64,000 bases of DNA from Granulicella rosea. GTDB lineage: Bacteria > Acidobacteriota > Terriglobia > Terriglobales > Acidobacteriaceae. Where the stretch lies: assembly GCF_900188085.1 (NCBI RefSeq), contig NZ_FZOU01000006.1, positions 248,001-312,000 of the forward strand, in the 5' to 3' direction. Shown piece by piece: positions 42,045 through 50,667 of the stretch. A program made the position numbers and the translations under genes. The notes under the pieces were generated by a model. The model saw only the letters and a list, made by a program, of their open reading frames with translations. It made no database searches and was not told the DNA's origin. How positions within the stretch are numbered: position 1 is the stretch's first letter; each line of letters starts with the position of its first letter.

Positions 42045-43682
42045 TTATTTGCCCGACATCGCCAACTGCTGCTGGTACTCCTCATACGGTCCCTTGTGGT
42101 CCGTGATGTGGAAGTTGGTCGGACCACCTTCGAAGTGCCAGATGCGGGTGCCGGCCTCTTCGATCAGATCCTGGTCGTGCGTGACGAGAAACACCGTGCC
42201 CTGGTAGCCCTGGATCGCCTGATTCAGCGCGTTGATCGATTCCAGATCCAGATGGTTCGTCGGCTCGTCGAGCACCAGCACGTTCGGCTTCTGCAGCATG
42301 ATCTTGCAGAAGAGCAGGCGCGCGGCCTCGCCTCCCGAGAGCGCGTCGGTCTTCTTCAGGCCCTCTTCGCCGCGGAAGAGCATCTGCCCCAGAATGCCGC
42401 GAATCTCTTCCTTGGTGACCTTCGGGTCGTACTGGTGCAGCCAGTCCGAAGCCGTCATGCCCATCTGGATCGAGCCCTTGTGATCCTGCGCGAAGTAGCC
42501 GATCTGCACCTCGTGGCCCCACTTCACCGTGCCCGAGTCGATCGAGACATCCTTCTCCTCGACGCCCGGTCCATTGGCCAGCAGCGCCTTCAGCAGCGTG
42601 GTCTTGCCCTGGCCGTTGCGGCCCATCAGGATGACCTTGTCGCCGCGATTGACCAGCGCGGAGAAGTTGTTGATGACGTGCTCGACCTTGCCGTCCTTCT
42701 GGGTGTAGCTCTTGTTCACGTTCTCGAACTCGAGCACATTCTTGCCCGACGGGCGAACGAGATCGAAGCGGATGAACGGGCGCGCGATGTTCGAGCGGGC
42801 GAGTTCGCTGGTCGCCAGACGCTCCACTTCCTTCTTGCGCGAGTTCACCTGGCTGGAACGCGTACCGGCCGAAAAGCGCGCGATGAAGTCGTTCAACTGC
42901 GCGATCTTCTTTTCGCGCTGCTCGTTCTGGCTTTCGATGCGGGTCCGGACGCTGGTCTTCTGCAAGACCATGTCGTCGTAGCCGCCGTTGTAGGTGATGA
43001 TCGTCTCGTAGTCGATGTCGGCGATGTGCGTGCAGACCGCGTTCAGGAAGTGACGGTCGTGCGAGATGGTGATGACGGTACCGTTGTACCGGATCAGGAA
43101 GTCCTGCAGCCAGTGGATCGACTCGAGGTCGAGATAGTTCGTCGGCTCGTCCAGGAACAGGGCGCCGGGATTGCCGAAGAGCGCCTGTGCGAGGAGGACG
43201 CGGACCTTCTGGCCGCCCTGCAGCTCGCTCATCTTGCGCTCGTGCAGCTCGTCGGGAATGTCGAGTCCCTGCAGCAGCACGGCGGCGTTGGCCTCGGCCT
43301 CGTAGCCGTCTTCGTCGCCGACGATGCCTTCAAGCTCACCCAGACGGGAGCCGTCCTCGTCCGTCATCTCGGGCTTGTTGTAGATGATCTCGCGCTCTTC
43401 GAGCGCCGCCCAGAGGGCCTTGTTGCCCATGATGACGGTGTCGATGACGCGGTACGCGTCGAACTCATACTGGTCCTGTTTCAGCACGCCGAACTTGCGC
43501 GGGCGGACGACATTGCCCTTCTGCGCGTCGATCTCGCCGGTAAGGACCTTCATGAACGTGGATTTGCCGGCGCCGTTCGGGCCGGTAAGACCGTAGCGGC
43601 GGCCGTCGGTAAAGGTGACCGAGACGTCCTCAAAGAGGAGCTTCGAGCCGTAACGCATGGTGATGTTGGATGTCGAGATCAT
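42045..43682 (-). CDS. ABC-F family ATPase (YbiT/Ettaline type)
   Basis: A 545-residue ribosome-associated ATPase with two nucleotide-binding domains and no membrane part. First Walker A GPNGAGKST (34-42) with signature SELQGGQ and Walker B ALFLDEPTNYLD; linker with conserved RSSQVNSRKKEVERL; second Walker A GRNGQGKTT (about 355-363), signature LSGGE and LVLDEPTNHLD. The inserted arm region before the first signature (about 95-150) fits the YbiT branch. It acts on translating ribosomes; antibiotic resistance is not implied. It ends in a strong terminator. Confidence 0.9.
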   Translation of the reverse strand: MISTSNITMRYGSKLLFEDVSVTFTDGRRYGLTGPNGAGKSTFMKVLTGEIDAQKGNVVRPRKFGVLKQDQYEFDAYRVIDTVIMGNKALWAALEEREIIYNKPEMTDEDGSRLGELEGIVGDEDGYEAEANAAVLLQGLDIPDELHERKMSELQGGQKVRVLLAQALFGNPGALFLDEPTNYLDLESIHWLQDFLIRYNGTVITISHDRHFLNAVCTHIADIDYETIITYNGGYDDMVLQKTSVRTRIESQNEQREKKIAQLNDFIARFSAGTRSSQVNSRKKEVERLATSELARSNIARPFIRFDLVRPSGKNVLEFENVNKSYTQKDGKVEHVINNFSALVNRGDKVILMGRNGQGKTTLLKALLANGPGVEEKDVSIDSGTVKWGHEVQIGYFAQDHKGSIQMGMTASDWLHQYDPKVTKEEIRGILGQMLFRGEEGLKKTDALSGGEAARLLFCKIMLQKPNVLVLDEPTNHLDLESINALNQAIQGYQGTVFLVTHDQDLIEEAGTRIWHFEGGPTNFHITDHKGPYEEYQQQLAMSGK

Positions 43683-43691
43683 GATTGCTTT

Positions 43692-44123
43692 CTATGCTGA
43701 AATTTTGTGTCCAAGATTGCGGGCGGAGGAATTTGCAATCAAAATGACCGCGTCCTCAATCCCAAAAAAAGAAAGTTCGAGGGAGTCCACCCTGTACGCC
43801 GTACCAACCTCACGAATGTCGAACGTGGAGGTAAGGGTCTCCACAAGCAGCTCATTGGTCCGCACGATCCAGGTCCCTTTGTACTGCTTCGCAAATGTCC
43901 CCAACTTCTGCCGCGCCGATGCTGTCATCGCCTTGGTGCCATCATGTAGGCCAATCCGATCGAGCCACGCCGCAGACAGGTAAAGATTCCAGGAATCCGT
44001 ATAGCCACCATTCGCGGGGGTCAACATGGCAAGGGCAATAGGACCCCTCTCCCGTTGGAGATCTCCGAGAAACGTCATGACCTGCTCGAAGAATCCGCTT
44101 GTCACCACTGTTGTGTAAGCCAT
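43692..44123 (-). CDS. Hypothetical protein paired with HEPN gene
   Basis: A 143-residue soluble protein of unrecognised family, with mixed alpha/beta character: IALAMLTPANGGYTDSWNLYLSAAWLDR in the first half and FDIREVGTAYRVDSLELSFFGIEDAVILIA in the second. It overlaps the upstream HEPN-like gene by 22 bp and has the same lower-GC composition. Such an overlap suggests a stoichiometric or toxin-antitoxin-like pair, but there is no nucleotidyltransferase motif as in MNT antitoxins. Confidence 0.5.
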   Translation of the reverse strand: MAYTTVVTSGFFEQVMTFLGDLQRERGPIALAMLTPANGGYTDSWNLYLSAAWLDRIGLHDGTKAMTASARQKLGTFAKQYKGTWIVRTNELLVETLTSTFDIREVGTAYRVDSLELSFFGIEDAVILIANSSARNLGHKISA

Positions 44124-44530
44124 CTTAAAACTCCATCCGGTTCAGACTTGAGAGCCTTCATCAATTCATCGGTATCCGAATCGGTCTTCACTCTCTCGTA
44201 CCGCTGCTCCGGTCCCCAACGTGTCGCAATCTGCCAGTTTGCCTCGAAGCCCGAATTCCGGTCCTGTATCGCGGTTAACTCGTCTCGCAAGCCCGCTAAC
44301 AAAATAAGCTCGGAGGCAAGATGTGTCTTGAAGATGCCCTTTAGATCCTTCTCCGGATACTCCGCAAGATTCAGCCTCTTGCATACACATGCCTTCAGTG
44401 CAAACTCCATGGCATACCCGCAGAGATAGCATGCAGCATCGTGAAATCCAGCCGCACGAAGAACCTCGGCCTCATCAAGACGAAGCTGCATCAACTCCTG
44501 GAGCTTCACTTTTGTGAGAATTGCAGTCAT
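44102..44530 (-). CDS. HEPN-domain-like protein
   Basis: A 142-residue helical protein. Residues about 10-55 match the start of HEPN domains (RLDEAEVLRAAGFHDAACYL then GYAMEFALKACVCKRL). The usual RNase motif Arg-x4-6-His late in the domain is not evident; an Arg25-x4-His30 occurs early, in a different position. The rest has a basic and a tryptophan-rich tail (WGPEQRYERVKTDSD, VLRWLTQQW). Overlaps the downstream gene by 22 bp. Lower G+C than flanking genes. Confidence 0.6.
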   Translation of the reverse strand: MTAILTKVKLQELMQLRLDEAEVLRAAGFHDAACYLCGYAMEFALKACVCKRLNLAEYPEKDLKGIFKTHLASELILLAGLRDELTAIQDRNSGFEANWQIATRWGPEQRYERVKTDSDTDELMKALKSEPDGVLRWLTQQW

Positions 44531-44577
44531 TCATCCCTAGTCGTAACATACCTCATTCTACCTGCTAAGCCTAGAAT

Positions 44578-45093
44578 TCAACTCTGCCCGATCAGTACGC
44601 CCGCCGCAAAGACCAGTCCGCCGCCCACGATCACCTGCAGGCACGACAGCGCGAAGCTCGTGCTCATGTACTTGTAGCGAATCCACGCGATCACCAGCAG
44701 TTCGACGCCGACGACCAGGTACGCCCACAAGAGCGCGGTGTGAACGTTCGGGATCAGAAACGGCAGCGAGTGCAGGAAGCCGCCGACGAAGGTCATGAAG
44801 CCGGTGATGCCGCCGCGCAGGATCGGGCTGCCGCGTCCGGTGATCGCGCCGTCGTCCGACAGGCCCTCCGAGAACGCCATCGAGATGCCGGCGCCCACCG
44901 CCGAGGCCGCCCCGATCAGAAAGACCGTGTGCGAGTTGTGCGTCGCAAAGGCGGTCGCGAAGATCGGCGCGAGGGTCGAGACCGAGCCGTCCATCAGGCC
45001 CGCGAGGCCGGGCTGCACGACGCGCAGCAGAAAGTTCTTCTCATTTCCCGCGATGGCGGAGAGCTCGGCAAGATTTGGAATCAGATCGGACAT
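44578..45093 (-). CDS. VIT/CCC1-like small membrane protein
   Basis: A 171-residue membrane protein with about five transmembrane segments. VQPGLAGLMDGSVSTLAPIFATAF (about 24-47), ASAVGAGISMAFSEGLSDDG (about 63-82) and the GGITGFMTFVGGF segment resemble the vacuolar iron transporter/CCC1 family, including the paired Gly/Asp positions near the first helix and the MAFSEGLSDDG helix. Iron or manganese transport is inferred. It is 47 bp upstream of the HEPN pair on the same strand. Start at 45093 is the first internal ATG; an ATG about 17 codons upstream is possible. Confidence 0.65.
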   Translation of the reverse strand: MSDLIPNLAELSAIAGNEKNFLLRVVQPGLAGLMDGSVSTLAPIFATAFATHNSHTVFLIGAASAVGAGISMAFSEGLSDDGAITGRGSPILRGGITGFMTFVGGFLHSLPFLIPNVHTALLWAYLVVGVELLVIAWIRYKYMSTSFALSCLQVIVGGGLVFAAGVLIGQS

Positions 45094-45135
45094 GTGCTTT
45101 TTAGGATGCCATGAATGGAATCGTGGCAAAGAAAA

Positions 45136-45162
45136 CCCCATGCCTCGAAGAGAGACATGGGG
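45136..45162 (-). terminator. Terminator of the DEAD-box helicase gene
   Basis: Stem CCCCATGCCTC / GAGACATGGGG (one wobble) with a 5-nt loop, 22 bp past the helicase stop; on the minus strand TTTTCTTT follows. The stem is nearly identical to the one at 723-750. Confidence 0.8.
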
Positions 45163-45184
45163 CGTTCCAGACGATTGACGAGTC

Positions 45185-46747
45185 TTACTGACCGCGACGC
45201 GCGGGGCCACGGCTGCTGCCGCCGCTGGCCGGACGCGAGCCGGGACGACCGGAGCTGCGACCACCGCTGAAGCCACCGCCAGGACCACGGCCGCCGGAGA
45301 AGCCGCCGCTGCGTCCGCGGTTACCCGCGTAGGGGCTGCGGCCTGCGGGCGCCGGAGCGGCCGAGGCATCGCCCGAGCGCCATGCGCGGGTCTCCATACC
45401 CATCAGGTCGTTGGGCGCGTTCGAGCCCAGGTCGAGCGGCTTGTTGCGCTCTTCCTTCTCGAGGTTCTTGTCGGCCTCGCGCCACTCGAACTTGATCTTC
45501 AGGTCGCGCTCGAGCTTGCGTGCGTCCGAACGCTCCTGCGGCATGACGAAGGTCGTCGCGACGCCCTTCTTGCCGGCGCGGCCGGTACGGCCAATGCGGT
45601 GGACGAAGTCCTCGGTGGCGTTCGGCAGGTCGTAGTTGACGACGTGCGCGATGTCCGAGACGTCGATACCGCGGGCGGCGACGTCGGTCGCGACCAGGAT
45701 GCGGTGGCGTCCGTTGGCGAAGCCCTTCAGCGCCGCCGTGCGCTGCGACTGCGAGCGGTCGCCGTGGATCACGTCCGCCTGGTGGCCGAGCTTTTCGAGC
45801 TTCTTCGAGATGCGGTCCGCGCCATGCTTGGTGCGCGAGAAGACGAGGAACGTGCCCTCTTCTTCGGTCAGCATCTGGTTCAGCAGGCCGAGCTTCTGGT
45901 CCTGCATGACCGTGACGACCTTCAGCTCGACGCGATCCGAAGGCTTCGAGGTGGTGCCGATCTCGATCCGGACAGGCTTCTGCACGTAGTCGCGGACGAT
46001 CTCGGTGATGTTCGCATCGAGCGTCGCGGAGTAGCACATGGTCTGGCGGGTCTTCGGCAGCGCGCCGACGATGCGCTTGATCGCGGGCAGGAAGCCCATG
46101 TCGAGCATGCGATCCACTTCGTCCAGAACCAGCATCTCGACCGAGTTCAGGTTGACCGAACGGCGGCGGAGGAAGTCCTCCAGACGGCCGGGTGTGGCGA
46201 CGACGAGGCGCGGGCCGCGATCGAGCTGATCGAGCTGCGTGTTCTCCGACAGACCGCCGCAGACCAGAACCGAGTCGTTCTTCGCGTGCGGAACGATCTT
46301 GCCGTAGGCCTCAAGCACCTGCATGGCGAGCTCGCGCGTCGGCAGCAGAATGAGCGCGCGGATCGGGCCGCGCTTGCCGCGGGTCGACGGAACCGAGGTC
46401 GCGTCCATGCGCTCGATCATCGGGATGAGGAAGCTGAGCGTCTTGCCGGTGCCGGTCGAGGCGGTGGCGAGAATGTCCTTGCCTTCGAGCGCGGGCGGAA
46501 TGGCCTTCGCCTGCACGGGCGTGGGGGTTGCGAAGCCGCCGGCGGCGAGACGCGACTTGAGCGAATCCGAGATGTTGAAGTCGGTGAAGAAGACGCCCTT
46601 CAGCATCGGCAGGCCGGTCTTGGGGTCCAGCTCGTTGTTCGAGCCGGTGATGTCGACGGGGATTGCCTGGTGCGAGGCGTTGATGGCCGGGGTTGCGTTG
46701 GTTTCGGTGCTGACTTCAGACTGAGGTTCGAGGATTGCAGAGTTCAA
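45185..46747 (-). CDS. DEAD-box RNA helicase (RhlE-like)
   Basis: A 520-residue ATP-dependent RNA helicase. Q motif near 73-80 (FATPTPVQ), Walker A ASTGTGKT (96-103), motif Ib TPGR (185-188), motif II reads DEVD (209-212) instead of DEAD, motif III SAT, and motif VI HRIGRTGRAG. The last 80 residues are Gly/Arg/Ser-rich (SGGFSGGRGPGG), an RNA-binding tail. The start is TTG at 46747 with AGGAA eight bases upstream; the first 50 residues extend beyond the usual family start at about residue 49. Involved in ribosome assembly or mRNA decay. Confidence 0.88.
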   Translation of the reverse strand: MNSAILEPQSEVSTETNATPAINASHQAIPVDITGSNNELDPKTGLPMLKGVFFTDFNISDSLKSRLAAGGFATPTPVQAKAIPPALEGKDILATASTGTGKTLSFLIPMIERMDATSVPSTRGKRGPIRALILLPTRELAMQVLEAYGKIVPHAKNDSVLVCGGLSENTQLDQLDRGPRLVVATPGRLEDFLRRRSVNLNSVEMLVLDEVDRMLDMGFLPAIKRIVGALPKTRQTMCYSATLDANITEIVRDYVQKPVRIEIGTTSKPSDRVELKVVTVMQDQKLGLLNQMLTEEEGTFLVFSRTKHGADRISKKLEKLGHQADVIHGDRSQSQRTAALKGFANGRHRILVATDVAARGIDVSDIAHVVNYDLPNATEDFVHRIGRTGRAGKKGVATTFVMPQERSDARKLERDLKIKFEWREADKNLEKEERNKPLDLGSNAPNDLMGMETRAWRSGDASAAPAPAGRSPYAGNRGRSGGFSGGRGPGGGFSGGRSSGRPGSRPASGGSSRGPARRGQ

Positions 46748-47153
46748 GTAGAGGTTCCTGTTCTTTCGTGGCGGCGCAGAGCCGCAAAGAGATACACAGA
46801 TGCGCGACTGCGCGGAACGCAGAGATGCATCATGAGGTTTGCATAGTCAGCATGCTCGAAGAGTTCACGAAGCCTTGCTGCTGCACGGCGAGGCATGTCC
46901 GATGACACGCCTTCCAGCCAGAGCAACCAGCGCCGCATCTTTCCAGTCTTGGTACCGGGCTCAACACAATCGCGTCACGGCGATTCGGTAGCCCATAGAA
47001 AGACAGTGCGGTGGAAAGGGATCTCACTTCGGTCTCTGGCCAGATGCCGGACTCATTCTAAAGAACGACATCAGAATGCAGGTCGCGGTATCTTTCCCCG
47101 TAGTGCCCTACGCTTACGCGTGATTCCAGAATAGCAGAAGAAGACGGCGCGCG
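46748..47153. other. Intergenic region without a supported gene
   Basis: About 400 bp between the helicase start and the end of a convergent-side glycosyltransferase gene. A 64-codon frame on the minus strand (46744-46938) overlaps the helicase start and has no ribosome site. The stretch may be a long 5' leader of the helicase; no clear hairpin or promoter can be defended. Confidence 0.4.
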
Positions 47154-48152
47154 CTAGTGGTCTTTATCGCCCGGCGTATACGGCATACGGTAACCCCGCG
47201 CGGCGTACATCCGCAACAACGGACGCAGCAGAGGATTCGGGCACCGGAGACGGGTCACTCGCTCCGTCACCCAGGTCATGGGCTTCAGCAGCCATCCGCG
47301 CCAGTGCAGGCCGGCGGCGAGCCAGCTTCGCGGACCGGTCGAAGGCGCCGGCTTCAGCTCCGGCCAGAGCTCATGAAAGACCCGCGCCGAGAGTCCCGCG
47401 CCAAAGGCCCGCGCACAGGTCTTCCGGAGCGTCGTCGGGTGAAGATGCTCGGCCAGCGCCTCCGGCAGAAAGCTCAAACGCAGACCGCGCGTATGCTCCA
47501 GCCGGTATCCCAGCTCCAGGTCCTCCATCATCCAGCGATCCCGGGTGAAGGCCTCGTGAAAGGGATTCTCCCGCAGGAGCGCTGTCTTCAACGAGAGATT
47601 GCTGGTGTAAAAGTGCTCCCAGCCGGGCTGCTTTCCGTCGAGCAGGTCATGGTACGAGAACTGGAAGCCGCCTTCGTCGAGCCACGCCATCAGCGGCGTG
47701 ACCGTCTGCCCGGTCGTGCTCCAGCGGGTGAGACCCAGCGCGGCGTCCTCGCGCGCCGGATGCTGGCGATGGAACTGAAGATGCGTCTCGATAAACGCCG
47801 GGCCGCCGAAGATATCGTCGCCGATCATCAGCACGACCGGCGCCTGCGCCTGCTGGATCGCCCAGTTGCGCGCCCGCGACGGACCGTTGTTCTGCTGCCG
47901 CAGACATCGCAGCCGCAAACTCGTCCGGCCAGGATATTCCGCCAGGAAGCGCGGCGTATCGTCCGTACTGCCGTCGTCGACGACGATCACCTCGAAGCCG
48001 GTGCAGCTCTGCCGCTCCAGATGCTCCAGGCAGGTTCGCAGAGCGGAGACCCGGTTGAAGGTCGGAATCACGACCGTCAGGGACGGCGTCGATTCCGGCC
48101 TATGCCCGGTCGGTTCCGGCGTATGCTCGGTCGATGCGATCGGCTCGTCCAC
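47154..48152 (-). CDS. Glycosyltransferase family 2
   Basis: A protein of about 332 residues with the GT-A fold. LTVVIPTFNRVSALRTCLEHL (about 24-44) and VIVVDDGSTDDTPRFL (about 56-71) form the nucleotide-sugar site; MIGDDIFGG carries the metal-binding DxD-type acidic pair, and RDRWMMEDLELGYRL carries the acceptor-side ED motif. The donor sugar is unknown. Start taken as GTG at 48152, directly after a TATACT hexamer; the frame opens further upstream to 48251. Divergent from the fucosyltransferase operon. Confidence 0.8.
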   Translation of the reverse strand: MDEPIASTEHTPEPTGHRPESTPSLTVVIPTFNRVSALRTCLEHLERQSCTGFEVIVVDDGSTDDTPRFLAEYPGRTSLRLRCLRQQNNGPSRARNWAIQQAQAPVVLMIGDDIFGGPAFIETHLQFHRQHPAREDAALGLTRWSTTGQTVTPLMAWLDEGGFQFSYHDLLDGKQPGWEHFYTSNLSLKTALLRENPFHEAFTRDRWMMEDLELGYRLEHTRGLRLSFLPEALAEHLHPTTLRKTCARAFGAGLSARVFHELWPELKPAPSTGPRSWLAAGLHWRGWLLKPMTWVTERVTRLRCPNPLLRPLLRMYAARGYRMPYTPGDKDH

Positions 48153-48202
48153 CCTTTCAGTATAAGAGGCTGTTGGCGATTTGTTTCGGATGAGCAGATG
48201 CC

Positions 48203-48246
48203 TGGGCGCCCCATCCTTTCGGATTCTCGAAAGGGTGGGGCGCCCA
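48203..48246. repeat. 19-bp-stem palindrome in a divergent intergenic region
   Basis: TGGGCGCCCCATCCTTTCG pairs with its complement (one wobble) across a 6-nt loop. It lies between divergent genes, so it is not a terminator there; it resembles the hairpin at 16923-16958 and is probably a dispersed palindromic element. Confidence 0.75.
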
Positions 48247-48393
48247 GACATCCGTGCCGCTTATGCGGATCGTGAACAGGCTCTGGGAGGATCAGCCTTC
48301 GCATGAGCCCGAGGCCCGTTGATATGCTGTACAAGTCGACGGGGCAAGATGCATCGACTTTGCGCATCGAAAGAAAAAGACGAGGAGTGGTCC

Positions 48394-49281
48394 ATGCGGT
48401 TGTCGGTGCGGCAGATCAGCGGGCTCGGCAATCAGCTTTTCCAATACGCCGCCGCACGCTTCTTCGCCGAGCTCTACCGGGCCGAGGCCGAGATCCTGAT
48501 CGAACCGCAGGAGAACGCGTTCTCTTACGGACACGCCCGTCCGTTTCTGCTCTCGAAGTTCGCAATCGCGCTGCCCACGCGGCCATTCCGATCAAGCGAC
48601 CGCTTCCTCGTCAACGAAAATCCGCGACTCAAATCTGTCTTCAACCCGCTGCGCGCCGCGCTGGGCGTTCAGATCGTTCGCGAACAGGCGCAGGAGCAGT
48701 ACCGCTTCATCCCGCAGCTTCCGCTCGCCGCTGGCGCCCGGATCGCCTACCTCTCCGGCTACTGGCAGGCCGGCGGCTATGTGGCCGAGACGCTGCGGTC
48801 GGAGCTTCGCCTGCGAGACGCGGTCTCCGGCAAGACGTCGCAGGTCCAGCAGGAGATCGCCGCGAAGCCGATCCCCGTCTCGGTCCACGTCCGCCGCGGC
48901 GACTACACGCTGGACGCCGAAGGCAACCGCGCGCTGCCGCTGGACTTCTACCATCGCGCCATGGCTATTCTGCAGCAGAGGCTCGGCGCGGTTCACTTCT
49001 TCGTCTTCTCGGACGACATGGCGTTTGCGCGCGAGAATCTACCCCGCGCCCTGCCAATCACCTTCGTCGATCACAACGATTCTTTCACCGCCCACGAAGA
49101 CCTTCACCTGATGGCCGCATGCCGCCACCACATCCTCGCCAACAGCTCGTTCTCCTGGTGGGGAGCATGGCTGAACCCGCGGCAGGATAAGATCGTCGTC
49201 GCGCCGCGAAACTGGCTGCGAGAACGCGACAGCTACTTTCCGGACCTGATGCTTCCAGGCTGGATCCTGCTGGACTGGTAG
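48394..49281 (+). CDS. Alpha-1,2-fucosyltransferase (GT11)
   Basis: A 295-residue glycosyltransferase that moves fucose from GDP-fucose. The N-terminal GLGNQLFQYA (10-19), the HVRRGDY motif (165-171), which is the alpha-1,2/alpha-1,6-fucosyltransferase signature, and the C-terminal ILANSSFSWWGAWLN are all present. No signal or membrane segment; it acts on the cytoplasmic face on lipid-linked glycans. GAGGAG lies seven bases before the ATG. First gene of a four-gene operon (3-bp gap to the flippase). Confidence 0.9.
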   Translation: MRLSVRQISGLGNQLFQYAAARFFAELYRAEAEILIEPQENAFSYGHARPFLLSKFAIALPTRPFRSSDRFLVNENPRLKSVFNPLRAALGVQIVREQAQEQYRFIPQLPLAAGARIAYLSGYWQAGGYVAETLRSELRLRDAVSGKTSQVQQEIAAKPIPVSVHVRRGDYTLDAEGNRALPLDFYHRAMAILQQRLGAVHFFVFSDDMAFARENLPRALPITFVDHNDSFTAHEDLHLMAACRHHILANSSFSWWGAWLNPRQDKIVVAPRNWLRERDSYFPDLMLPGWILLDW

Positions 49282-49284
49282 ACC

Positions 49285-50667
49285 ATGCCCCTTGACCCCA
49301 GCCAGACCGTCGAACTGAACGAGGAGAACATCTCCCTCGCCGAGCCGCCCCGCTATGCCGGGACGAGGTGGACGCGCGGCAAGCGAGTCCTCCAGATCGT
49401 GACCAACTTCTTCCTCGGTCAGGGCGCCCTGCAGGGTCTCGGCATCCTTGGCGGCCTCATCATGGTGCGACGGCTCAGCGTGGAGGCCTATGCGCAGGTG
49501 GGTCTGGCAACCGGCTTCCAGGCGCTGGTCGCCACGTTGATGGATCTGGGCTTCGCCAGCACCATCATCCCGCTGGTCGGCGCACAGCATGGCGACCGAA
49601 GGCTGGTGGGCCGGTACGTTCGCGCGGCCAAGCGCCTGCGCGATCGCTCCTTCTTCATCCTCGGTCCTCTTGCGGGCCTGTGCTTTATCGCGATGATGCA
49701 CAAACACCACTGGGGCTGGCCGATCCAGACGATTCTCGTCGCCTCCGTGCTGGCGTATCTCTACTCCGGCGGCAAGCTGTCGTATCACGCCGCGCCTCTG
49801 TTCCTCTACGGCAAACTTCGCGAGTTCTACGTGCCGCAGGTGATCCCCGCACTGCTGCGCGTGGGCGCCTTCCTGGCGCTCGCCACGGCCGGCTGGCTGA
49901 ACGCCGGCGCCGCAACCGCGCTGACCGCGCTGGCCCTGGTCGCGAGCGCGGAGCTGATCGCAAAGAAGAGCGAGCCCTACCTCGTGTGGCCGGCAAAGGA
50001 CGATCGCGCGACCGAACGCGAGATCGTCCGCTACGTGATGCCCGCCGCGCCCGCGATGATCTTCTCCGCCTTTCAATCGCAGATCTCGCTCTTTCTCGTC
50101 AGCATCTTCGGCAGCACGGTCGACCTCGCGCAGATCGCCGCGCTCGGCCGTATCGGCGGACTCTTCGCGATCTTCACCATCTTCAACGTCACCGTCGTCG
50201 AGCCGTACATCGCGCGGCTCGAACGCGGCCGGGTGCTCCGCAACTTCATCGGCCTGTTCTCGATCGCGACGCTGGGAAGCATCCCCGTGGTGGCGCTGGC
50301 GTTTCTTCGCCCGCAGTTCTACCTCTGGATTCTCGGCGCCAAGTATCGCGACCTGGGGCCCGATCTGGGCTGGCTCATCTTCGGAGCCTGCATCAATTAC
50401 CTGGCCGGTCTGTTGTGGATCATGAATCGCGCGCGCAAGTGGCTCTTCTGGAGCGGCACGGCGCTTGAGATCGGCCTTGTCGTCGCCGTGCAAGGCGTCT
50501 ATCTCGCGTTCTTCGGGGTACGCACGGTGCGCCAGGCCGTGCTCTTCACCTTCTCCTGCAGCTTCTGCTACCTGGTGGCGCACGCCTACGTGACGGTGCT
50601 TGGATTCGTGAAGGGCGCGCCGATCGAGGCCGCCGGCAGGGCGCAGGAAGTCGGGTCGTCGCTGTGA
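49285..50667 (+). CDS. Polysaccharide flippase (Wzx/MurJ-like, MATE/MOP superfamily)
   Basis: A 460-residue multispanning membrane protein with about 12 hydrophobic segments. FFLGQGALQGLGILGGLIMVRRLSVEAYAQVGLA (about 42-75) is the typical helix-1/2 region, with later IFGSTVDLAQIAALGRIGGLF. It would flip lipid-linked repeat units across the inner membrane in polysaccharide assembly. The N-terminal 35 residues are cytoplasmic and polar. The stop overlaps the next start by 4 bp (GTGA). Confidence 0.85.
   Translation: MPLDPSQTVELNEENISLAEPPRYAGTRWTRGKRVLQIVTNFFLGQGALQGLGILGGLIMVRRLSVEAYAQVGLATGFQALVATLMDLGFASTIIPLVGAQHGDRRLVGRYVRAAKRLRDRSFFILGPLAGLCFIAMMHKHHWGWPIQTILVASVLAYLYSGGKLSYHAAPLFLYGKLREFYVPQVIPALLRVGAFLALATAGWLNAGAATALTALALVASAELIAKKSEPYLVWPAKDDRATEREIVRYVMPAAPAMIFSAFQSQISLFLVSIFGSTVDLAQIAALGRIGGLFAIFTIFNVTVVEPYIARLERGRVLRNFIGLFSIATLGSIPVVALAFLRPQFYLWILGAKYRDLGPDLGWLIFGACINYLAGLLWIMNRARKWLFWSGTALEIGLVVAVQGVYLAFFGVRTVRQAVLFTFSCSFCYLVAHAYVTVLGFVKGAPIEAAGRAQEVGSSL

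Noticed and set aside
46744-46938. Small minus-strand gene upstream of the helicase
   Set aside because: No ribosome site, no recognisable domain, and it overlaps the helicase start.
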